Shown piece after piece: positions 1 to 6,694 of a stretch of 10,981 bases of DNA. Position 1 is the first letter of the stretch; the number at the start of each line of letters is the position of its first letter. This DNA is from an uncultured Chloroflexota bacterium. GTDB lineage: Bacteria > Chloroflexota > Dehalococcoidia > SAR202 > UBA11138. The translations under genes and the position numbers were made by a program. The stretch spans positions 1 through 10,981 of the forward strand of contig CAJWRP010000038.1 in NCBI GenBank assembly GCA_913046025.1, in the 5' to 3' direction. The notes under the pieces are model-generated. The model was not told the origin of the DNA and searched no databases. It saw only the letters and a list, made by a program, of their open reading frames with translations.

Positions 1-271
1 GTTGAAATGCCCGCCGAACATCCACGGCAGGTCGAAATACAGTCTTAACAGGCAAGGTGAATTTCAGTTCTTCGCCTGTTGACGAACCGATTTGTACGCC
101 GACGATAGCAAATAAGCGAACAGTTCGATATATTGCCTATAGAAGGCTGGCAAAGACGCCTATATCGGCGGGCAGCATTGTAGTTAAGCCTAATTTATTC
201 GTCAAATGCGACTTGTGAAGCAAAACGACTCGCGGAGGAATACTGCCATTCGATATACTGTGCGCGCCGTG
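1..271. other. Gene-poor left edge and upstream leader
   Basis: I see no supportable gene here. Plus frame 1 is open from the edge to a TAA at 46-48 and could be the last 15 codons of an upstream gene. A minus frame over about 1-60 is also open and could read out of the window. Neither is long enough to judge. The reading frame of the MmgE/PrpD gene stays open upstream to 206, but that extension (48 residues, Arg/Lys-rich) does not resemble the family N-terminus and lies upstream of the candidate promoter. I therefore treat it as leader sequence. Confidence 0.4.
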
Positions 272-301
272 TTGCGATTTGAGCCTCGGCCCAAATATAT
301 A
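272..301 (+). promoter_or_regulatory. Candidate sigma70-type promoter for the MmgE/PrpD gene
   Basis: TTGCGA (272-277) and TATATA (296-301) are separated by 18 bp, a near-consensus -35/-10 arrangement. Transcription would begin near 308, about 40 nt before the chosen ATG at 350. This supports the 350 start over the in-frame ATGs at 206 and 323. It is a prediction by pattern only. Confidence 0.4.
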
Positions 302-349
302 TGGTCGCCAAGTTACCGGCGTATGACCAAGAAAAAGGACATAAGAAGA

Positions 350-1897
350 ATGCCAATACACGACGTGCATGTGGAAAAGACTAGCGGCGACCTGGCTCTG
401 GAAGACCAGTTGGCCTGGAAGATCGCCGAAGTTGCCAACGGGGCCGGCAGCTTTGCCATTGATGACGACGTTAGAGAGATGGTCAAGAATCGGATCATCG
501 ATAACGCTGCCATAGCAATAGCCGCCATAAACGAGCCTGCTGTGGCCGTCGTAAGGGCGAAGGCGCTCCCCACTGAAGGGATCGGCGGCGCCACTCTCAT
601 AGGTGTCGACAACAGCCGGACCTTCGCTCCGGAGAGGGCCGCGTGCGCAAATGCGGTCGCCGTTCGCTTCTTGGACCAGGACGATACCTATCTCGCCGCC
701 GAATACTCCCACCCGGACGACAACATATCCCCCATTCTAGCTGTGGCCCAGCACATGGGCGTAGACGGCCAATCGCTTATCAGGGGAATCGTTGTTGCAT
801 ATGAAATTCAGGTTGCCCTGGTCGGAACAGGGAACGGCACAGGCCTCAGTCTCCATCGTCACAATGTTGACCATATGACCCACATCGCCGCCGGCACTGC
901 CGCAGGCCTGGGGGCCATGCTTAATCTCCCAACAGAGCAGATCTATAACGCGTTGAACTTCGCCGTACACAACAGCATCTCTTCCAGGCAGTCGCGCAAG
1001 GGTAAAATTGGAGCTCAGAAGGAGTTTGTGCCCGGCTTCTCTGCGGAGATCGCCATAGATGCTGTTAATAGCTCTATGAACGGGCTAATGGGCCCTAATC
1101 CGATCTACGAAGGGGTCGACAGCATCATCGCTCAGTTTTTGGACGGAGCGGATTCTACTTATAGAGTGGAGTTGCCCGAACCGGGGGAAGATAAGCTACG
1201 CAACATTATGCGAACGTACCCGAAGGAGCATTCTTTCGAGTACCAGGGGCAGGCCATAATTGATCTGGCTCTGGAAATGCGAAAGCAGGTGATAGACAGA
1301 GGTGGCATCGGCGCCATCGAAAATATCGAGCTTCAGACCAGCTACCACACTCATCATGTAATCGGCACCGACGCCAATGATCCGGAGAAGACAGACCTGA
1401 CCTCGCCACGGGGTACGTTGGACCACAGCATCATGTTTGCTATCGCAAGGACTATGGAGCTGGGAGAGTGGCATCACGAACGCAGCTACCACGGCCTTCA
1501 GGGCAACCAGCCTTTGGCCGTACTGCTCAACAAGGTAAAGACGACCTTCGATCAACGCTGGGAGGGCCGCTACCACTCCACAGACCCGCAGCAGCAGGCC
1601 TTTGGTGGGAAGATGATAATAACGTTCTCGGACGGTTCTAAGATCGAAGACGAAAAGGCAGTCGCTAATGCCCACGTGTACGGCGCTAGTCCGTGGGGCA
1701 GAGCCGAGTATGTGGAAAAGCTAAGAGACCTTACTGGCGGTCTGTGTACGGCTACGGAGCAGGATCGCCTTATCGGTGCTGTCGAAGACCTGCAGAACGC
1801 CAGCGGTGCAGACCTGCGAGGCCTGACAGCGCAGCTTGACGACGCAGCACTGCAGGACGCCGCCTCCAAGGGCATCTACGGAAGTGTGCTGGAGTAA
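350..1897 (+). CDS. MmgE/PrpD family protein (2-methylcitrate dehydratase-like)
   Basis: This 515-residue protein belongs to the MmgE/PrpD family, whose characterised members dehydrate 2-methylcitrate (PrpD) or related tricarboxylic acids in the cytosol. Family signatures run in order. The N-terminal helical domain has a VKNRIIDNAAIAIAA stretch (residues 46-60). HPDDNISPILAVA (121-133) is followed by a YEIQVAL helix, and HIAAGTAAGLGAML (178-191) leads to GLMGPNPIYEG (245-255). YPKEHSFEYQGQ (290-301) and GTLDHSIMFAIARTMELG (355-372) match the PrpD-like core. The length is slightly above the usual 450-500. I chose the ATG at 350 because AAGGA lies 10 nt upstream and homology begins just after it; an open frame to 206 is probably leader. 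No prpB or prpC lies nearby, so the true substrate is open. It may be a paralog acting on another hydroxy acid. The family call is firm and the reaction is inferred. Confidence 0.9.
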   Translation: MPIHDVHVEKTSGDLALEDQLAWKIAEVANGAGSFAIDDDVREMVKNRIIDNAAIAIAAINEPAVAVVRAKALPTEGIGGATLIGVDNSRTFAPERAACANAVAVRFLDQDDTYLAAEYSHPDDNISPILAVAQHMGVDGQSLIRGIVVAYEIQVALVGTGNGTGLSLHRHNVDHMTHIAAGTAAGLGAMLNLPTEQIYNALNFAVHNSISSRQSRKGKIGAQKEFVPGFSAEIAIDAVNSSMNGLMGPNPIYEGVDSIIAQFLDGADSTYRVELPEPGEDKLRNIMRTYPKEHSFEYQGQAIIDLALEMRKQVIDRGGIGAIENIELQTSYHTHHVIGTDANDPEKTDLTSPRGTLDHSIMFAIARTMELGEWHHERSYHGLQGNQPLAVLLNKVKTTFDQRWEGRYHSTDPQQQAFGGKMIITFSDGSKIEDEKAVANAHVYGASPWGRAEYVEKLRDLTGGLCTATEQDRLIGAVEDLQNASGADLRGLTAQLDDAALQDAASKGIYGSVLE

Positions 1898-1917
1898 CTC
1901 TCTAACCTAACAAATTG

Positions 1918-1952
1918 CCCATAGTCAGTCGCAAATTTAGACTGACTATGGG
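1918..1952. terminator. Perfect 13-bp hairpin between convergent genes, probable terminator
   Basis: CCCATAGTCAGTC (1918-1930) and GACTGACTATGGG (1940-1952) are perfect reverse complements around a 9-nt loop. The hairpin starts 21 nt after the MmgE/PrpD stop and lies between that gene and the convergent DUF1348 pseudogene, which fits a bidirectional terminator. The downstream T tract is weak (TTATTACCTTTC), so termination may be modest or may need another factor. Confidence 0.65.
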
Positions 1953-2010
1953 TTATTACCTTTCAAGCTTTTCTATACCTGGTGAATACGTCCAGGTTTT
2001 TTCTTGTGCA

Positions 2011-2490
2011 TCATAGGCCCAAGTCGGATAAGCCGGGGTGTTCGTCCGGTCTGCGGCCAAGTGGCCAGTTGTATTTGCGGTCCGATTCCTCGATTGATAG
2101 GTCATTTATGCTCGCGATGTGCCTCGCCATAATGCCTTGCTCATTGAAATCCCAGTTCTCGTTGCCATGAGAACGGAATCAGTGTCCAGAATCGTCCCTC
2201 CACTCATAAGCGAAGCGCATAACGATGTGCACGCCGTCAAATGCCCACAATCCTTTGATCAGACGGTACTCCAATTCCCTGTCCCATTTACGGCGCAGGA
2301 AATGGACAATCGCTTCTCTTCCCGATAGAAACTCGGCGCGGTTTCTCCAGGTGCTGTCCACCGTTTAAGCTAGGGACACGCGCTAGGGCTCACGGGTGTT
2401 TCACGCGTCTTCGGCCATTCTTACCTTTTGAGCTGCGGGTTCACTTGTAAAGGGCTGCAACGGAGAGCGAGTATTTTCGTCCGTAGACAT
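2011..2490 (-). pseudogene. DUF1348 / NTF2-like (SnoaL-type fold) protein, four in-frame stops
   Basis: Read on the minus strand from the ATG at 2490 to the TGA at 2011-2013, 160 codons align without any gap to the DUF1348 (nuclear transport factor 2-like) family, whose usual length is about 155-160. Diagnostic stretches are [68 protein letters not shown] and the C-terminal [18 protein letters not shown]. Four stops interrupt it: codon 30 (TGA, family Trp), codon 36 (TAG, family Glu), codon 42 (TAA, family Tyr) and codon 104 (TGA, family Trp). No frameshift is needed, and an AGGAG site sits 7 nt before the ATG. Members are cone-shaped alpha+beta proteins of unknown function. TGA as Trp is unlikely because other Trp codons here are TGG, neighbouring genes end in TGA, and TAG and TAA also occur. 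The only longer open piece is a GTG-started fragment at 2179-2361. Confidence 0.85.
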
Positions 2491-2598
2491 CGTTTCTCCT
2501 CATATTACGCACTGCGGTCTACCGCATGTATAGTTTGCCGAGAGACAAATTTAAAATCAATAAATCGTAGAGAGCCCTACCCATCCATCAGATGCCTC

Positions 2599-2610
2599 TA
2601 ATCGCGATTA
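2599..2610. promoter_or_regulatory. 12-bp perfect palindrome in divergent spacer, possible operator
   Basis: TAATCGCGATTA is a perfect 12-bp palindrome between the divergent DUF1348 pseudogene and the monooxygenase-like gene. Its position and symmetry suit a dimeric repressor site. No regulator gene is adjacent, so this is only a candidate. Confidence 0.3.
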
Positions 2611-2631
2611 TGTGCATGACCTCACGGAAGG

Positions 2632-2652
2632 TATACTGCGATAGTCAGTATA
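2632..2652. promoter_or_regulatory. Inverted repeat over a possible -10 box, upstream of 2662
   Basis: TATACTG (2632-2638) and CAGTATA (2646-2652) are perfect reverse complements with a 7-nt spacer, ending 9 nt before the ATG at 2662. TATACT could itself be a -10 hexamer, which would place an operator across the promoter. It could alternatively form a short hairpin in the leader. No clear Shine-Dalgarno site lies between it and the ATG. Confidence 0.3.
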
Positions 2653-2661
2653 GAAGTACCC

Positions 2662-2988
2662 ATGTATGCGCTATTAATTCCGAGACAGATTAAGCCGGAC
2701 CATAAGGGACATTTCATCGAGAGTCTCAAAGAACATGGCCGGGGATCCAAAGCCTCTGAACCGGACACCAAGAGATATGAATTTTATCAGGATCCGGACG
2801 ACACGAACAGAATCTGGCTTTATGAGGCCTATACGGACAAGGCAGCCTGGGGGTGCACGTTAAAGGTGCGCCACACATTCAGGCAATGGACGCAAGTCCA
2901 TGGGTGTAGTCTTGCTCTAAGCTGTGTTGTTCATTTGTGTCAACTGTCGGACGAACCATCATCACGTTTTCTCGATGAGAGCAAGTAG
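2662..2988 (+). CDS. Antibiotic biosynthesis monooxygenase (ABM)-like small protein, C-terminus doubtful
   Basis: The first 65 or so residues fit the ABM/YgiN-type dimeric alpha-beta barrel family, whose members are small cytosolic oxygenases or heme/quinone-interacting proteins of about 95-105 residues. The pattern is ALLIPRQIKPDHKGHFIESL (strand then helix), EPDTKRYEFYQDPDDTNRIWLYEAYTDKAAW (central strands and the family's YE.Y.D..A motif). After the G5 run at 2849-2853 the match weakens. The annotated frame continues KVRHTFRQWTQVHG and then a Cys/Ser-rich tail that does not look like the family. The frame beginning at 2853 instead reads HVKGAPHIQAM, also ABM-like, and stops at 2907-2909. 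A 1-nt slip in the G run is therefore possible. The tail overlaps a minus-strand ORF. No good ribosome binding site is visible. The family call is fairly good for the N-terminal part; whether the gene is intact is uncertain. Confidence 0.6.
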   Translation: MYALLIPRQIKPDHKGHFIESLKEHGRGSKASEPDTKRYEFYQDPDDTNRIWLYEAYTDKAAWGCTLKVRHTFRQWTQVHGCSLALSCVVHLCQLSDEPSSRFLDESK

Positions 2989-3104
2989 ATGCGGACCAGG
3001 ATCTGGACGGCAACGGCAACAACAAGGACTAAGATAAGGCTTTCGGTTATAACCCATGCAGCTATACCCGCTATAAAACTAATGAGATAAGATAACCAAA
3101 ACAT
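2940..3104 (-). CDS. Putative small membrane protein, 54 residues
   Basis: The minus strand from the ATG at 3102-3104 to the TGA at 2940-2942 encodes 54 residues that do not match a family I know. Residues 2-19 (FWLSYLISFIAGIAAWVI) and 23-42 (a Leu/Val/Ile/Ala run ending in a Tyr-Leu-Leu) are strongly hydrophobic and separated by Thr-Glu-Ser. They could form a short two-helix hairpin or one long membrane segment. A hydrophilic, positively charged SSRKRDDGSSDS tail follows, which the positive-inside rule would place in the cytoplasm. A weak GGGGTG site precedes the ATG by 5 nt. It lies 117 bp downstream of tRNA-Thr on the same strand. It overlaps the doubtful end of the plus-strand monooxygenase ORF by 49 bp, so at most one of the two is right there. 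The non-random hydrophobic pattern is the main support. Confidence 0.45.
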   Translation of the reverse strand: MFWLSYLISFIAGIAAWVITESLILVLVVAVAVQILVRIYLLSSRKRDDGSSDS

Positions 3105-3220
3105 TTCACACCCCGGAAATAACTGATCAAGAAACGTCCATAGTTTTGAGGTATATGATATACGAGCGAGCGAATACAGAAATCACGCATGATTAGCCCA
3201 ACTACGACTACAAGAAAGAC

Positions 3221-3296
3221 TGGAGCCTACGAGTGGACTTGAACCACCGACCTGCGGTTTACGAAACCGCTGCTCTACCGGCTGAGCTACGTAGGC
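3221..3296 (-). tRNA. tRNA-Thr (anticodon CGT)
   Basis: On the minus strand the acceptor stem GCCTACG pairs with CGTAGGC. It is followed by TA, a D arm (GCTCAGCCGGTAGAGC) and an anticodon arm GCGGT-TTCGTAA-ACCGC with anticodon CGT, which reads the Thr codon ACG. The variable loop is AGGTC. The T arm has GGTGG-TTCAAGT-CCACT with one terminal G-U pair. Discriminator T and an encoded CCA complete a 76-nt molecule (CCA at 3221-3223). All four arms fold, so the identity is secure. Confidence 0.97.
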
Positions 3297-3719
3297 TCGT
3301 GCAGGGACTTCTCGTAACCTTTGCCTCGGTACTGATGAACCTCGATAGAGCTAAGGTCATCTCCTCAATGGGGGCACGCTATTGGCGAATCGCAATCGAG
3401 TTGTTCTTCAAACGATTGGCAGATTATCCGGGGGATAATGCCCAGTTGAGACGCACGCTAGTAAAGGCTAACTCTCCAATATATTAACACGGGCTGCGCG
3501 GATGGAAACACCCATTCTGCCCATAGTCGTCCGTCTAAAAATTGGACTGGTACCTGTGTTGTCGCCGTGATAAAACTTCCCTTCTGGCATGAATATTCTT
3601 CCTATCCATCCGATCTGGCCATGGCCAACGTATTGAAATGACAGCGGGGAATGCAAAGCTGCATGAGTTGCCGATATAATGCCGCCAAAACATTTCTGAA
3701 CTGCTTAATCTAATAACAC
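3297..3719. other. Intergenic stretch with no convincing gene
   Basis: Two short frames are open. On the plus strand, the frame running out of the tRNA contains an ATG at 3335 giving 50 residues to 3487, without a ribosome binding site. On the minus strand, a TTG-started frame at 3468-3656 gives 62 residues resembling nothing I know. Neither has supporting signals. A TATAAT box at 3675-3680 near the right end may belong to the next gene. Confidence 0.4.
3675..3680 (+). promoter_or_regulatory. Possible -10 box upstream of the dehydrogenase
   Basis: A consensus TATAAT lies 50 bp before the ATG at 3730. No good -35 hexamer is found 16-18 bp upstream, so this is a weak promoter candidate. Confidence 0.25.
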
Positions 3720-3729
3720 GGAGAAGAAA

Positions 3730-4695
3730 ATGCCAAAATTTGTATTCATGCCGCCACAGGACGATCTTAAGCGTTCATTTGCAGCCAGGCTCAGTGATAC
3801 GCTCTCCGAGTATGAGATAGCTTCGCCTGAAACGGATGAAGAAGCGGTTGAGGCCATCCGAGACGCAGATGGTGCCTTCGGTTGGGTTCCGCCCGCAGCC
3901 CTTGAGTCTGCAAGCAAACTGACATGGCTTCACAATCCTGATGCAGGCCCCTTCTTTGGCTACTATTACCCCGAATTGGTTGAGCACTCCCTGACGATTA
4001 CCAATCCGAGAGGCATCTACTTCGATCACATATCCCACCACATAATGATGTTCGTGTTTGCTCTTTCGCGAGGACTGCCCTGGTACATGGAGGCGCAGCG
4101 CCAGCGCAAGTGGGACAAGGAGGCCCGCCAGTCTCCCTACATTAACCTTTCGGACTCAACTGTTTTGATCAACGGAGTGGGCGGCATAGGCCACGAGACT
4201 GCCAGGATTTGCAACGAATTGGGAATGAAGGTAATAGGTATAGAGCCTCGCCGGGAGTTCGACTTGTCGTACGTTGAATTCCATCCATCAGAAGAGCTGG
4301 ATAGCGTCATTGGCCGGGCGGACTTTGTGATCACCACAGTGCCTCATACGCCAGAGACAGAGGGCATGTTCGATGCTCGACGCTTTCAACTCATGAAAAA
4401 TAGCGCCTATTTTATCAACGTCGGAAGAGGCAAGGTGTGCAAGGTGGACGATCTGGCTGATGCCATCGCGTCGGGACAAATAGCTGGCTGTGGCCTTGAT
4501 GTCTATGAGGAAGAGCCTCTGCCCTCGGAGCACAAGCTCTGGGGACTTCCAAATGTATTACTGACTCCTCATGTGGCGGTGCGGGATGCAGGCAATATTC
4601 CAGAGCGTAGGTTCCAGGTGTTAATAGACAACGCCAGACGATTCATGGCAAATGAGTCACTGATCAATGTGGTGGATAAGACCAAGTGGTACTGA
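3730..4695 (+). CDS. D-isomer-specific 2-hydroxyacid dehydrogenase, NAD(P)-dependent
   Basis: This 321-residue cytosolic enzyme would interconvert a D-2-hydroxy acid and its 2-oxo acid using a nicotinamide cofactor. The catalytic-domain part (residues 1-100) leads into RGIYFDHISHHIMMFVFALSRGLP, the usual linker helix. The Rossmann domain has the glycine motif GVGGIG (149-154) with an acidic Glu172 after the second strand, which hints at NAD. The catalytic triad is present: Arg233 in INVGRGK, Glu262 in DVYEEEPLP and His281 in LLTPHVA. Length and order are normal for the glyoxylate/hydroxypyruvate reductase and phosphoglycerate-dehydrogenase-like group, and there is no C-terminal ACT domain. 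GGAG (3720-3723) lies 6 nt before the ATG. It is 98 bp upstream of a hydrolase gene on the same strand. The family and chemistry are firm; the substrate cannot be read from the sequence. Confidence 0.94.
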   Translation: MPKFVFMPPQDDLKRSFAARLSDTLSEYEIASPETDEEAVEAIRDADGAFGWVPPAALESASKLTWLHNPDAGPFFGYYYPELVEHSLTITNPRGIYFDHISHHIMMFVFALSRGLPWYMEAQRQRKWDKEARQSPYINLSDSTVLINGVGGIGHETARICNELGMKVIGIEPRREFDLSYVEFHPSEELDSVIGRADFVITTVPHTPETEGMFDARRFQLMKNSAYFINVGRGKVCKVDDLADAIASGQIAGCGLDVYEEEPLPSEHKLWGLPNVLLTPHVAVRDAGNIPERRFQVLIDNARRFMANESLINVVDKTKWY

Positions 4696-4745
4696 GGAGA
4701 TTCGAGAACTCGCACAGTCTAGTCAGTGGGTGAATCCAGAACCCG

Positions 4746-4760
4746 CTGGCTCTGAGCCAG
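4746..4760. repeat. Short inverted repeat upstream of the hydrolase
   Basis: CTGGCTC and GAGCCAG (4746-4752 and 4754-4760) form a near-continuous 15-bp palindrome in the 98-bp spacer between the dehydrogenase and the hydrolase. As RNA it would give a 5-bp stem with a 5-nt loop. No T tract follows, so it may be a protein-binding site or simply chance. Confidence 0.25.
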
Positions 4761-4793
4761 TCTAGGTAATTCGTTATATCAGAGGGTAAATAT

Positions 4794-5948
4794 TTGATCA
4801 ACGAAAACGTTGCTTATGGGGATACGACTCTTCCCGTCGGTATAAGATCTCGATTCGTAGATAACAACAACGGCCTTACAATGCACGTGCTTGAGGCCGG
4901 CTATGAGACTGCAAACCGTCCATGTGTACTGCTGCTTCACGGATTTCCAGAGTTGGCCTACAGCTGGAGAAAGGTGATGTTACCTCTCGCCGGGGCGGGC
5001 TACCACGTCGTAGCGCCCGACCATAGAGGGTACGGCCGGACCACTGGTTGGGATGCAAGCTACGACGGCGATCTGACTTCATTCCGTATTACCAACTTGG
5101 TGAGGGATACGTTGGGACTGGTTTTCGCCATCGGTTATCGTTCTGTGGCGGCAGTAGTAGGACACGATTTTGGGGCATCAGCTGCGGCGTGGTGCGCTCT
5201 GGTAAGACCAGACGTGTTTCGGTCGGTTGTCTTGATGAGCGCTCCTTTCAGCGGGCCGCCGGAAATGCCCTTCGACACGGCGAGGGAGAATCATTCAAGG
5301 GAATCCTTGGGTGAGCCAGATATACACGACGAACTCGCTAGGCTGGACAGACCTCGTAAGCACTATCAGTGGTACTATTCGACACGCGGTGCAAACGAAA
5401 ACATGAGCAACTGCTCACAAGGCGTTCATGACTTTATGCGGGCTTATTATCATCACAAGAGTGCAGACTGGAAGGATAACAGGCCGTATGCCATAGAATC
5501 TTGGACAGCAGGTGAGCTGGCCAAGATGCCTACCTATTACATCATGGATCGCAACGAAGGTATGGCCGAGACCGTCGCACATGAAATGCCGTCTGCATCC
5601 GAAATATCAGCGTGCCAATGGCTCACAAACGATGAGTTATGCGTCTATAGTGGTGAGTATATTCGGAACGGGTTCCAGGGTGGATTGAACTGGTACCGCA
5701 GCCGTACGGGTTCCAGAAACAACGACGACCTGCTGATGTTCTCCGGTGCCACCATCGATGTGCCGTCTTGCTTCATCGCCGGCACTAGCGACTGGGGAAG
5801 CTACCAGAGGCCCGGGGCGCTGGAGAAAATGCTGGCGACCGTTTGCACCCAGATGAAGGGAGTCCATATGTTGCCAGGCGCCGGGCATTGGGTGCAGCAG
5901 GAGCAGCCAGAGCAGGTGACGAACTTGCTCCTGGGAATGCTTAAATAG
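4794..5948 (+). CDS. Alpha/beta hydrolase, epoxide-hydrolase-like
   Basis: This 384-residue protein has the alpha/beta-hydrolase fold of soluble epoxide hydrolases and related dehalogenases. The oxyanion motif HGFPE is at 49-53, and DHRGYGRT (76-83) follows the usual strand. The nucleophile elbow GHDFGA (123-128) carries Asp125 rather than Ser, as in enzymes that form an ester intermediate with epoxides or alkyl halides. The cap region contains a Tyr-rich YQWYYS (191-196) and NWYR (299-302), the family's ring-opening tyrosine motif. The acid is probably Asp333 in AGTSDWG, and the base is His365 in GAGHWVQQEQPE. It is longer than the usual 290-330, with the extra length in the cap (about 160-295). 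No signal peptide is seen. The start is TTG, chosen because AGAGGG lies 7 nt upstream. The NWYR motif favours epoxide hydrolase over fluoroacetate or haloalkane dehalogenase. Confidence 0.9.
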   Translation: MINENVAYGDTTLPVGIRSRFVDNNNGLTMHVLEAGYETANRPCVLLLHGFPELAYSWRKVMLPLAGAGYHVVAPDHRGYGRTTGWDASYDGDLTSFRITNLVRDTLGLVFAIGYRSVAAVVGHDFGASAAAWCALVRPDVFRSVVLMSAPFSGPPEMPFDTARENHSRESLGEPDIHDELARLDRPRKHYQWYYSTRGANENMSNCSQGVHDFMRAYYHHKSADWKDNRPYAIESWTAGELAKMPTYYIMDRNEGMAETVAHEMPSASEISACQWLTNDELCVYSGEYIRNGFQGGLNWYRSRTGSRNNDDLLMFSGATIDVPSCFIAGTSDWGSYQRPGALEKMLATVCTQMKGVHMLPGAGHWVQQEQPEQVTNLLLGMLK

Positions 5949-6045
5949 TGCGATGCGCTCCATAGGACTATGCTTAGTGGTATACATTTCACCTTCAGGT
6001 TAAAATGTCATCAAAATGCGGAATTAGAAATAGGAGGATTATCAA

Positions 6046-6510
6046 TTGGCAACGACAATAGCAGGCGAAACATACCTGGGGAATGAACTAGTCAATACGC
6101 TTTCCCAGTCCGGTGACGTTACTGTCTACCTATGGCCCATGAGGTGCCTGAAGTCCAAAATAGGCGGTCCGACTTTCGGTGTGGATGTCAAGGGTGTGGA
6201 GGTCATACGCTTCGACTGCCATGGCGACCCTGGCCACTGGCATGAGCTTGGATACGACAAGCTTGGCGCAGGGGGGTCGCACGTGGAATTCCCCGATGGC
6301 CTAAAAGATGAGTCGGGGCAAATTGACTGGTCGTTGGGGCAGATCCGCGATAACGGCGCAAATCTTCTTGAGGCCGCAGGATATCAGGACGAAGCCAAGT
6401 CTCTCGATACCGAGATGCTGAAAATCGCAACCGAAGGTATCAAGGCGCACATAGCAACTGCCGGAGACCTTCGATCGCAAGCCGTAGAAAAAGGATTGGT
6501 TGAAGCGTAG
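6046..6510 (+). CDS. Uncharacterised 154-residue protein with a Cys/His cluster
   Basis: I do not recognise this protein. It starts with TTG, 8 nt after a strong AGGAGG (6032-6037), so translation is well supported. Residues 24-57 look like beta strands (VTVYLWPMRC, GVDVKGVEVIRFDC). A cluster DCHGDPGHWH (57-66) holds Cys58, His59, His64 and His66, with His79 in GGSHVEFP just after. This resembles a metal-binding or catalytic beta-barrel site, but that is only suggestive. From about residue 93 it becomes helical (WSLGQIRDNGANLLEAAGY and onward to the C-terminus). There is no signal peptide or membrane segment, so it should be cytosolic. It lies 97 bp after the hydrolase and just before a strong inverted repeat that probably ends its transcript. 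The length looks complete. Confidence 0.8.
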   Translation: MATTIAGETYLGNELVNTLSQSGDVTVYLWPMRCLKSKIGGPTFGVDVKGVEVIRFDCHGDPGHWHELGYDKLGAGGSHVEFPDGLKDESGQIDWSLGQIRDNGANLLEAAGYQDEAKSLDTEMLKIATEGIKAHIATAGDLRSQAVEKGLVEA

Positions 6511-6524
6511 CTAGCCTTTACGGT

Positions 6525-6573
6525 CTCGTTACCGCCACTAGTGGCTCTTGTGGGCATTTGTGGTGGTAACGAG
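6525..6573. terminator. Long inverted repeat, probable terminator after the 154-residue protein
   Basis: CTCGTTACCGCCAC (6525-6538) pairs with GTGGTGGTAACGAG (6560-6573) over 14 bp, with one G-U wobble in the plus-strand RNA. The loop region contains part of a second perfect palindrome, GCCACTAGTGGC (6534-6545), so two exclusive hairpins are possible. CTTTATC follows instead of a full T tract. It begins 15 nt after the preceding stop codon. Confidence 0.55.
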
Positions 6574-6694
6574 CTTTATCATGGTTCTGAATTTGGATAC
6601 CTAAATGCGGCGCTCGTAGTGTTCGACGCGGCCGGAAGGTCCGCGCGTAAAAATTTAGATCAATTAGTGACAAGATAATAAAGAGGTTTATTGA

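Noticed and set aside
47..80. Inverted repeat AACAGGC / GCCTGTT near the left edge
   Set aside because: A 7-bp stem with a 20-nt loop and no T tract; not distinguishable from chance.
206..349. N-terminal 48-residue extension of the MmgE/PrpD protein
   Set aside because: It is basic, unlike the family, and crosses the candidate promoter at 272-301. The ATG at 350 has an AAGGA site and fits homology.
1982..2328. Two plus-strand frames of 60-70 residues
   Set aside because: They are antisense to the DUF1348 pseudogene, whose minus-strand frame gives a clear family match.
2011..2490. Alternative genetic code with TGA read as Trp
   Set aside because: The same frame also has TAG and TAA, retains TGG at other Trp positions, and neighbouring genes end in TGA.
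3233..3487. Plus-strand 84-residue frame starting MDLNHRPAVYETAALPAELRR
   Set aside because: Its first 21 codons are the antisense of tRNA-Thr, a well-known spurious translation. The part from the ATG at 3335 has no ribosome binding site and no recognisable family.
3468..3656. Minus-strand 62-residue TTG-started frame
   Set aside because: No ribosome binding site, no recognisable family and an unconvincing composition.
6627..6645. GC-rich hairpin (CGCGGCC with GGTCCGCG) before the FAD oxidoreductase
   Set aside because: Only five continuous pairs plus a mismatch, followed by an A-rich rather than T-rich run; too weak to name.
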